Notes under the pieces: generated by a model | Seen by the model: the letters and a program-made list of their open reading frames with translations, nothing else | The model's database searches: none | What the model was told of the DNA's origin: nothing | Translations under genes and position numbers: made by a program | In this document: in pieces, positions 1 to 5,936 of the stretch | How positions within the stretch are numbered: the first letter of the stretch is position 1 | Layout of the letters: each line of letters opens with the position of its first letter | Origin: Deltaproteobacteria bacterium | GTDB taxonomy: Bacteria; Desulfobacterota; Syntrophia; Syntrophales; UBA2210 | Reading direction: 5' to 3' | NCBI GenBank assembly: GCA_019314085.1 | Contig: JAFCZZ010000142.1 | Location: 1 to 6,482 of the forward strand | DNA: 6,482 nucleotides

Positions 1-575
1 TAAATTGACAAAAATGGACTTTTTCAGGAGACCCTACTTATGGTTACCGCACAAAAGATGATAAACAAGACACTTAAGCAAAATGTGATTTTTCTAATAA
101 CCTTCCCCCCTTCTTTGAACATGTATGGTGAACTGTTATGGCTTGGACTCTCCCCCTCCACGAAAAGGTCGACACACCGTTAAGCCGCTATGGTAAACCC
201 TCTACAATCAACAAGGAAAGCATCTCACCAGGCACAAAGCCGCCTGGCCCGTTTGTCGTACCACTGTTCTTTAACGCTCATGCTCTGCTTCACATAAAAC
301 AGGGGTCTTCGGGAGGGATAATCGGAGAAGGTAAAAGAGGATCGGCTTGAAGCCCTGGGAAAAGAATTGGGGTCGCTTTTCAAGATTCGCATGCGATAAT
401 CAGCCCTCGTGTGGGTGAATCGATGGGAATGGGAAAATACTATCGGCCTATTCTTCCACTACAAAAATCTGGGCACTTTCTAAAAAGCGCCTAATCACCG
501 ATGCTACTTTATTTCGGATTGCTAGTAAAATGTCAAGAAAAAAATTCCATTTTTTAATCTAGGACGGGTTATATT
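1..575. other. Gene-poor stretch without a recognised gene
   Basis: No open frame here shows a recognisable domain, and A/T-rich runs are frequent, especially around 530-560. The only coding candidates are a 47-codon frame at 40-183 and a 70-codon frame at 138-350, which overlap in different frames. A 10-bp palindrome (TCGCATGCGA) lies at 387-396. A small A/T hairpin lies at 539-555 (AAAAAAT, TCC loop, ATTTTTT). The next gene on the right points toward this stretch, so it is the 3' side of the MFS remnant plus whatever lies left of the window. It may be decayed mobile or genic DNA, but nothing seen proves that. Confidence 0.5.
138..350 (+). CDS. Possible small hypothetical protein, 70 residues, doubtful
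   Basis: This frame starts at an ATG six bases after a weak GGTGA (127-131) and reads to a TGA at 348-350. The product is basic and rich in Pro, Gly and Ser, with a Lys-Pro-Pro-Gly-Pro-Phe-Val-Val-Pro stretch around residues 34-42. It has no signal peptide, membrane helix or domain I can name. The proline-rich segment looks more protein-like than random sequence, and small frames of this flavour can accompany mobile elements, but I do not recognise it with certainty. It may equally be a chance frame or the remnant of something larger. No function is assigned. Confidence 0.2.
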   Translation: MAWTLPLHEKVDTPLSRYGKPSTINKESISPGTKPPGPFVVPLFFNAHALLHIKQGSSGGIIGEGKRGSA

Positions 576-640
576 CCCCGCCCCTCGGGGCGTTCATTGC
601 TTTTGAAGATACCCCGCTGCTTGCGGCGGGGTAGTTCATT
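576..640. repeat. REP/IS200-like double hairpin element
   Basis: Two GC-rich hairpins stand side by side in an otherwise AT-rich stretch. The first, 579-592, pairs CGCCC with GGGCG around a CTCG loop. The second, 610-633, pairs TACCCCGCTG with CGGCGGGGTA around a CTTG tetraloop, giving ten pairs including one T-G. Each hairpin is followed by GTTCATT (592-598 and 634-640), so the unit is repeated. The arrangement fits REP/REPIN elements mobilised by RAYT transposases, or the subterminal hairpins of IS200/IS605 elements. No transposase gene is in the window. It lies about 80 bases past the end of the MFS remnant and could hinder transcription or protect a 3' end, although neither strand has a T-run directly after the stem. 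Confidence 0.6.
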
Positions 641-717
641 AGAGGCTTTAAATCTTTGAAATTCTTTTGGGGGTTCGGATCAAAAATGGCAAAAAGGTTC
701 TCCAGATTTTCGGGGAA

Positions 718-1859
718 TTACTGCCCAACCCGAGGGGCATAGGGCCTGATTTTCAGTACCAACACAATGGCCAAGAAGAGAAGAAAGGAGAAGACGGACC
801 ACACAAACTGGTAATTTCCAAACGTGTCGAAGGCCCAACCGGTCAACGTGGGGCCTATGATACCCCCTACTGCGGCAAAGCCCATCATGACCCCCATCAT
901 CGTTCCGAAGGTGCTGGCGTCGTAGTATTCCCGAAGGATCGTTCCGCGCAGGACTGAAATACCACCGAAACCCGCTGGGAAGGTAAGGAGAAATATGGCG
1001 AGTCCCGGTTTCAAATGGACGAAGATCAGGGCAACCATCCCTATGGCCATGAGGCAAAAGGCCAGCGATGTGATATATCGCTTGTCAAATACATCGCCCA
1101 GCCATCCGAAGGCAAACCTCCCGATAATACTCACCAACGGTACTGCCGCAACTATGACACCGGCGGTCGAACGGGGTATTCCTGCGTTGCTCAGGCAGGG
1201 CATAATGTGAATCACCACCGAGGCAAGAACCATAAAGCGTAAGGTCTCTGAAAGATTGAGACAGAGGAGGGTTCGATCTTTTAGTATATCCCAGATCGTC
1301 ATTGACGGACCTATGACCGGAGCATCATCCCGGATGGTTGGCTCATCAGTCGATGCGCCGTCCGGAAGATAGCCATATTGCTCAGGACAAGCCAGACGAT
1401 CAGAGGAACCATCAATCCGCTGGCACCGAACCCGGCAGACATGATACCCAAGGCCTTGCCGATATTTTTTCGAAACCAGCGAGCGACCGCGGTCATGGTA
1501 ACCACACTGGTGCATCCGCCACCTCCGAAAGCGACAAAAACCATGGCGCCGTAAAACATAAAGAGTGATTGTGTAAAGCCCATAAGGATAAGACCGAGGC
1601 CCACCGTGATAACCCCGATGAGTATCAGTTTTCGTGAACCAAAGCGATCAACAAGAAAACCGATCAGCGGAGATATGATCCCCATCTCCATACCCCGCAG
1701 ACTCGACGCGAATGAAACCTGGGTGTAACTCCAACCGAACTCTTTGACCAGTGGTTCAAAAAAGATAGTGAATCCATAAAAAAGCACGCCGGCCACATAG
1801 AATGCTATAAAAAAACAGGCGCCAACAATCCACCATCCGTAAAAGATTCTTACCCGCAT
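718..1859 (-). pseudogene. MFS transporter, frameshifted with apparent loss of TM6
   Basis: This is a major facilitator superfamily carrier of the 12-helix, roughly 400-residue, oxalate/formate-antiporter-like kind, probably once importing or exporting an organic acid. It starts at the ATG at 1859, with AGGAG at 1864-1868 just upstream. The N-terminal frame gives helices 1-5, with MFS motif A (G-x3-D-R-x-G-x-R-K) at residues 67-77 between helices 2 and 3. Sense continues to about residue 157 (LIVWL). The frame then turns to nonsense and stops at 1311. Meaningful sequence resumes in another frame at PEQYGYLPDG (from 1386 leftward) and runs through helices 7-12 to the TAA at 720-718. The two halves abut directly, and joining them gives only about 379 residues. 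Helix 6 and its loop, about 40 residues in relatives, are absent, so this is more than a one-base shift. The product is very probably non-functional. The substrate is unknown; proximity to the acyl-CoA synthetase gene suggests a carboxylate. Confidence 0.85.
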
Positions 1860-1915
1860 AGGTCTCCTGTAAAAACATTCCCTTATATCCGGCGACTCCG
1901 TTCATGTCTGTTTGG

Positions 1916-1921
1916 ATTATA
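1916..1921 (-). promoter_or_regulatory. Candidate -10 box upstream of the MFS gene
   Basis: On the minus strand this reads a perfect TATAAT, 56 bases ahead of the MFS start codon and inside the 175-base gap that separates it from the synthetase gene. No good -35 box sits 16-18 bases further upstream (the best is TTATTC), and there is no extended TG motif. The MFS gene may therefore have had its own weak or activator-dependent promoter, or it may have been read from the synthetase promoter. Confidence 0.3.
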
Positions 1922-2034
1922 TCCGAAATGGCTGAACAGAATAAGGCGTTATCAATTGTTTCTTGAAAATCCGCAGGAGCCCCGGCTCTGAGATCATACT
2001 GCCGGCACCACGAAATGTCATCCATTATCTTGCG

Positions 2035-4128
2035 TCACTGTTTGTGACCACCTACAATGATGGTAGCGTCAACGGCTGTGGGTACTCCCCCAGAGATTGC
2101 GAGGGGATTGATATCGATCTGCTCGATCTGCTCGCAGGATGTTCCGAGACTCCCAAGACTGACAAGGATATCGGCCATGACCTCCTCATTCAGGGGTGCC
2201 ATTCCCCGAAAGCCCTCGAGGAGTTTTCTGCCCCTGATACTCCGGATAAGGGCTATTGCATCGGCCCTGTCGAGAGGTGCGAGGGCAAAGGCAACATCCT
2301 TCTCAAGTTCCGAGAGGATACCGCCCAGGCCGAACATGACGCAGGGGCCAAATTGGTCATCACGGAGAAAGCCAGCAATCAGTTCATAGTCGCCCAACAC
2401 CTGCCGCTGAATTACAATGCGACCGGGGCCCTCCATGCGGGTGTTCATTTCCTCAAAGGCGTTTCTGAGATCGACCGGTGTGGCAATCCCCAGGTGAACG
2501 AGGCCCGATTCGGTCTTGTGCACCTGCCCGGGGAGCAGGCCCTTCATAACAACCGGGAACCCCATAGCGACCGCGGCATCCTCGGCCTCTGCGGCCGAAG
2601 AAACAACCATCTCTTCAACCACGGGGATATCGCACCGTTTTAGAAGTTGCTTGCTCGCGTATTCATCCCAGACCCGTTCACCAGTACCCCTTGACAGGAG
2701 ATCGGAGATATCGCAGGAAAAGGGTTTTGTATTGACCATCTTCCCCCTGTCTTCATTCGTCCGCCTCCGGTATCGCGATGCGGCGGCAAGACATTCGACG
2801 GCCCGTGACAGCTCCCCATGAACGGGGATACCGCATTTCTGTGCGTCCTGCCGAAATGTCCTGGCCCCTTCGCGACGACCGATAACCCACATGATTACAA
2901 CCTTTCCCTCTTTGTCGGCGGCCTCCTTCATCTCCCGCATCCCCTCAAAGTTCCGGTACAGCCCGGCAAAGTAGTGCATGAAGATCACATCCACCTGGGG
3001 ATCTTTGACGACCGCCGCAAAGGCGCCAGCAAAGGCGGGAAGCGGCCCCTTCAGGCCGAAGGCCGGGAAGAGATCGACTGGATTTGCAGCCGGGAGCCAA
3101 TCGGGAAAGATCTTACCGAGTTCTTTCTTTGTCTCAGGTGAAAACCGGGCGATCGACAAACCCTGCTCTTCCAGCAGGTCACAGGAGAGGATACCGGAAC
3201 CACCACTGAAGGTCAGGATTGCAGTACGGCAGCAAGGGGGCGTATCGGGAATCATGGCCAGGGCACGGGCCAGTTCCATCATCTGCTGAAAATCGTGGGC
3301 AATCGTCACACCAGCCAGGCTGAGAAGACTGTTCTGAAGCCGGGCATTACCAGCCAGGCTTGACGTATGACTGAGTGCCGCCTGAGCCCCGGCAGAGCTT
3401 TTTCCGCCTTTCAGGACAACGATCGGTTTGGGTGCACGGGAGGCAATCTCCACAAACCGCCGTCCCCGGGGAATAGATTCCAGATAGAGGGCAATCGCAT
3501 CGGTCTCGTCATCATCGAGGAGGTACTCCAGGATATCGCACTCATCCACATCCGATTTATTACCGATGGAACAGGCCTTCCCCACGCCGATAGAGCGCTC
3601 ACTCATCAGATCGGCCAGGAATCCGGCCGAGAGCATACCGCTCTGGACGATGAGTGAAATCCTCCCCGGGATGAGACCGTCCTCATAGACCTTGGGGTGC
3701 ATAAAGGAGAAGAAATGCCTTCGAGGAATATCGACCAGCCCCATACAGTTGGGGCCCCAGAGCCGGATACCGGCCCTTTTTGCAATTGCCGTACATCGAT
3801 CCTGGAGCGCCCTCCCCTCGGCCCCAACCTCGGAGAAACCTGCGCTCTGAATCATGACCCTGTAGATCCCTTTTCGCCCGCAGGCCTCCAACGCCTCGGG
3901 TACGGCAGGGGCGGGAACAATGACAATCGCCAGATCCACGGGTCCGGGAATTTTCTCTACCGAGGGGAAACAGGGAATCCCTTCAATGTCTACATAGTTC
4001 GCGTTGACAGGGTAGACAGCTCCTTCATACCCGTAGAGAAGATTTGTTATTGTCTGGCGGCCCAGGCTGCCCTTGCGATCACTGGCGCCGATAACGGCAA
4101 TTGAATCGGGGTGGAAAAAGGTCTTCAT
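2035..4128 (-). CDS. ADP-forming acyl/acetyl-CoA synthetase, fused alpha-beta chain
   Basis: This enzyme class interconverts an acyl-CoA, ADP and phosphate with the free acid, CoA and ATP (acetate-CoA ligase, ADP-forming, EC 6.2.1.13 type). It acts in the cytoplasm and conserves energy from acyl-CoA or activates acids. All 697 residues are in one frame. An N-terminal CoA-binding Rossmann domain (about 5-130) carries SIAVIGAS at 9-16. Succinyl-CoA-ligase-like domains follow (about 150-450), with the phosphohistidine motif SHT at 253-255, so His254 is present. After a charged linker (about 450-475) comes an ATP-grasp domain (about 480-695). It contains HKTESG at 537-542, whose His matches the second phosphohistidine described for archaeal beta subunits, then GPCVMFGLGG (594-603) and DINP (672-675). 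There is no GNAT domain and the His is not replaced by Asn, so it is not a Pat-type protein acetyltransferase. The start is supported by GAGGA at 4134-4138, five bases before the ATG. The exact acyl substrate cannot be read from the sequence. Confidence 0.93.
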   Translation of the reverse strand: MKTFFHPDSIAVIGASDRKGSLGRQTITNLLYGYEGAVYPVNANYVDIEGIPCFPSVEKIPGPVDLAIVIVPAPAVPEALEACGRKGIYRVMIQSAGFSEVGAEGRALQDRCTAIAKRAGIRLWGPNCMGLVDIPRRHFFSFMHPKVYEDGLIPGRISLIVQSGMLSAGFLADLMSERSIGVGKACSIGNKSDVDECDILEYLLDDDETDAIALYLESIPRGRRFVEIASRAPKPIVVLKGGKSSAGAQAALSHTSSLAGNARLQNSLLSLAGVTIAHDFQQMMELARALAMIPDTPPCCRTAILTFSGGSGILSCDLLEEQGLSIARFSPETKKELGKIFPDWLPAANPVDLFPAFGLKGPLPAFAGAFAAVVKDPQVDVIFMHYFAGLYRNFEGMREMKEAADKEGKVVIMWVIGRREGARTFRQDAQKCGIPVHGELSRAVECLAAASRYRRRTNEDRGKMVNTKPFSCDISDLLSRGTGERVWDEYASKQLLKRCDIPVVEEMVVSSAAEAEDAAVAMGFPVVMKGLLPGQVHKTESGLVHLGIATPVDLRNAFEEMNTRMEGPGRIVIQRQVLGDYELIAGFLRDDQFGPCVMFGLGGILSELEKDVAFALAPLDRADAIALIRSIRGRKLLEGFRGMAPLNEEVMADILVSLGSLGTSCEQIEQIDINPLAISGGVPTAVDATIIVGGHKQ

Positions 4129-4247
4129 TTCTGTCCTCGCACATCCGCATTACTGCAGATTTATCAGTTATTGTTGATTTGAAACCGGCTTGTTTTTGTG
4201 GTGTCCTCTCCGTCAGGAAGGAAGCCCCCCCCAATACTACGGACGAA

Positions 4248-4276
4248 ACCATATTATTATCACTCGGTGCTGTCAA
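4248..4276 (-). promoter_or_regulatory. Sigma70-type promoter for the acyl-CoA synthetase gene
   Basis: On the minus strand a perfect TTGACA (-35, 4276-4271) is followed after 17 bases by TATGGT (-10, 4253-4248, four of six consensus). Transcription would begin near 4241 and give an untranslated leader of about 112 bases before the synthetase ATG. The leader has a G8 run (4232-4225) but no riboswitch fold I can recognise. It is the best promoter-like match I noticed in the divergent region. Confidence 0.6.
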
Positions 4277-4355
4277 CCCTTTTATCCCCGTTTCTGACTA
4301 TGGGTATTTACGTCCATGGCAGGAAACACGTGCACCATAGGCTTCAAATGAAATA

Positions 4356-4384
4356 TTGTTATTTTTATGAAGATCTGCTATTTT
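4356..4384 (+). promoter_or_regulatory. Candidate promoter for the glycosyltransferase operon
   Basis: TTGTTA (4356-4361) and TATTTT (4379-4384) are spaced by 17 bases, each matching four of six sigma70 consensus positions. It lies within an AT-rich patch and would leave a leader of roughly 150 bases before the start at 4539. The match is moderate and AT-rich DNA yields such pairs by chance, so this is tentative. Confidence 0.35.
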
Positions 4385-4495
4385 TGTTTGGTAGATGCAT
4401 GTTCAACAACGATGGCCGAGGCATCGGGCCTTCGCACCTCAAATTAACACTGCCGCCCGGAAGGAGCTTAATTTACTACGCATTGTTTATCTCAT

Positions 4496-4523
4496 GGCAG
4501 ACTCTGGCTGGTAGACTCTGGCT
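4496..4523 (+). repeat. 14-bp tandem duplication before the ribosome binding site
   Basis: GGCAGACTCTGGCT (4496-4509) is followed at once by GGTAGACTCTGGCT (4510-4523), a 13 of 14 match. The duplication ends two bases before the AGGAGG of the downstream gene. It looks like a small slippage duplication in the 5' leader. Confidence 0.85.
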
Positions 4524-4525
4524 TT

Positions 4526-4531
4526 AGGAGG
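4526..4531 (+). promoter_or_regulatory. Strong Shine-Dalgarno that decides the start at 4539
   Basis: AGGAGG followed by GG precedes two adjacent ATG codons, at 4539 and 4542. Spacing is seven bases to the first and ten to the second, so the first is preferred. The full-consensus motif contrasts with the weak site of the following gene and suggests efficient translation. Confidence 0.75.
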
Positions 4532-4538
4532 GGAAGAC

Positions 4539-5915
4539 ATGATGAACTTTTCGCAGAAATGTAGAAATATCACCACGCTGTATCTTGTCGACAAAGACCG
4601 GCAGAAGCTTGGCCCCAGACTGAGATCGGCCGTGCGGGGCAAAAAGGCGATCCTGGTCATCCCGACACTGGCGACGGAGTTTACGACAGAGGAAAACAGG
4701 CCCGTCTTTACCAATATACTCAAACAACTCGGCAAGGTCTCGTACCTGAGAAAGACCATCTTCGGACTCGATGCGGCTACCGACACGGAGGCACTCGAGC
4801 TCGCAATCCTTCTCAAGGGATACGGAATACGTAATTATATCATACAGCATAACGAAGGTGAACGTTTCAAGGAACTGTACAAAAGAATTGACAGTCTCAG
4901 CGTTGGGTTCAGGCAACCCGGAAAAGGCAGGAACATGTTCATGTCCTTCGGGATAGCCCAGGCTATCGGAGCCAATTATATCGGTGTTATCGATGCCGAT
5001 ATACGGACCTTCCACCACAGACAACTTGACCGGCTCTTTTATCCCATCATCATTTTAAATTACCAGTTTTCCAAGGCATCCTACCTGAGAATCGGAAACA
5101 ACCGCATGTACGGGAGGATAAAACGTCTCCTCCTTGATCCGTTTCTTCTGGCCCTCAAACGAAAATTCCGGGAATCGGAGGACGAAAAATTCATCAGCCT
5201 CATCGACTATTTGCTGGCATTTAACTATCAACTGTCGGGTGAGGTGGCATTTGAGATAAATCTCCTCAAACGCATGCACTTTGCCACCAACTGGGGAGTA
5301 GAACTCTTTACCCTTATAGAGGCCTACCGAAAGGCAAATAACATAGCACAGGTTCAGTTCTCTCCAGGACCGTTCGAGCACAAGCACCAGCCGATCTCGG
5401 CCGATGATCCGGAAGGGGGTCTCTATAAGATGGCTACGGATATTGTGACCACGCTGCTTTCCACACTTGTTATTGAAGAGGGGTTTGAGATATCCGATTA
5501 TTTTGTTCGGGATATTACCGCCACCTATCTGAACATAGCCAGCGAGCTTATCACGAAGTACGCCGAAAATGCGTCATTCTCAGATCTTGAGTACGATCGG
5601 GATGCCGAAGAGGCCATGGTAAAGGGGGTATTCCGGGATTCCATTCTGGTCGCCGGAGAATCTCTCACCTCACCACCCCATCTCATCAGTGATAACCTGC
5701 TGCACCTTCTCGTCAGTGATAAGAGGTTCGAAACATATAGGGATGCCGGATTGGTTGATGACCTGATCGCCTATGAGGAGGAGAGCAAGAATCGGATATT
5801 CGAGATTCCGCAGACCGTTTCGTGGGAACGGATCATCATGAAACAACCGGGCATCCTTGACGATATACGGGATGCCGTGGAAAAAGAAACGGCCTTCTTT
5901 GCAAAGGCCCGATAA
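4539..5915 (+). CDS. GT-A glycosyltransferase, GpgS/mannosylglycerate synthase-like
   Basis: This 458-residue protein looks like a nucleotide-sugar-dependent retaining glycosyltransferase of the GT81/GT78 group. Known members of those families move glucose or mannose from an NDP-sugar to 3-phosphoglycerate or glycerate to make compatible solutes. A Rossmann-like GT-A core spans about 35-300. It shows PGKGRN at 127-132, the metal-binding DADIR at 152-156 (Asp152, Asp154), YQLSGE at 230-235, NWGVE at 251-255 and a late EHKH at 280-283 whose His could be the third metal ligand, as known for GpgS. The opening strand reads IPTLATEF instead of the usual PxxNE. The last 150 or so residues are helical and charged, beyond the core, making it longer than mycobacterial GpgS (324 residues). 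There is no signal peptide or membrane helix, so it should be cytoplasmic. It is first in an operon with the next glycosyltransferase. Family is confident; donor and acceptor are not. Confidence 0.85.
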   Translation: MMNFSQKCRNITTLYLVDKDRQKLGPRLRSAVRGKKAILVIPTLATEFTTEENRPVFTNILKQLGKVSYLRKTIFGLDAATDTEALELAILLKGYGIRNYIIQHNEGERFKELYKRIDSLSVGFRQPGKGRNMFMSFGIAQAIGANYIGVIDADIRTFHHRQLDRLFYPIIILNYQFSKASYLRIGNNRMYGRIKRLLLDPFLLALKRKFRESEDEKFISLIDYLLAFNYQLSGEVAFEINLLKRMHFATNWGVELFTLIEAYRKANNIAQVQFSPGPFEHKHQPISADDPEGGLYKMATDIVTTLLSTLVIEEGFEISDYFVRDITATYLNIASELITKYAENASFSDLEYDRDAEEAMVKGVFRDSILVAGESLTSPPHLISDNLLHLLVSDKRFETYRDAGLVDDLIAYEEESKNRIFEIPQTVSWERIIMKQPGILDDIRDAVEKETAFFAKAR

Positions 5916-5936
5916 TACATTTTTTAAGGGAAAAAT

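Larger units (their letters stand above)
4129..4538. other. Divergent intergenic region, 410 bases
   Basis: This region separates the leftward synthetase gene from the rightward glycosyltransferase operon. It holds the synthetase promoter, a weaker candidate promoter facing right, and a 14-bp tandem repeat ahead of the glycosyltransferase ribosome binding site. A 109-codon frame on the plus strand (4198-4527) has no domain, no convincing start signal and overlaps the promoter elements, so I do not call it a gene. I found no clear operator palindrome, RNA gene or terminator. Confidence 0.6.

Noticed and set aside
40..183. A 47-codon plus-strand frame beginning at ATG 40 with AGGAG at 27-31.
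   Set aside because: The Shine-Dalgarno match is good, but the product has no recognisable domain and overlaps the 138-350 frame. It may be chance; too little to call a gene.
1974..1990. A short imperfect hairpin on the minus strand after the synthetase stop, followed by TTTT.
   Set aside because: The stem is only about six pairs with a bulge and the T-run is short and offset, so it is too weak to call a terminator.
1756..2025. An 89-codon minus-strand frame across the start of the MFS gene.
   Set aside because: It covers the MFS start in another frame, its product is not protein-like, and the MFS reading explains the DNA.
1963..2643. A 226-codon plus-strand frame opposite the synthetase gene.
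   Set aside because: It is an antisense frame within a clearly coding region and shows no domain of its own.
3310..3360. A 12-bp direct repeat ACCAGCCAGGCT (3310-3321 and 3349-3360).
   Set aside because: It encodes two in-frame Ser-Leu-Ala-Gly stretches of the synthetase and is explained by coding sequence.
4198..4527. A 109-codon plus-strand frame in the divergent intergenic region.
   Set aside because: It lacks a convincing ribosome site, its composition is odd, it overlaps likely promoters, and it ends just before the ribosome site of the real gene.
5686..5722. A 10-bp direct repeat TCAGTGATAA (5686-5695 and 5713-5722).
   Set aside because: It is in-frame and encodes similar Ser-Asp pairs in a helical region; no sign of a separate function.
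5891..5926. GGCCTT/AAGGCC hairpin at the end of the first glycosyltransferase gene, with six T bases further on.
   Set aside because: The T-run starts ten bases after the stem, and the next gene begins 21 bases after the stop in the same operon, so termination here is unlikely.
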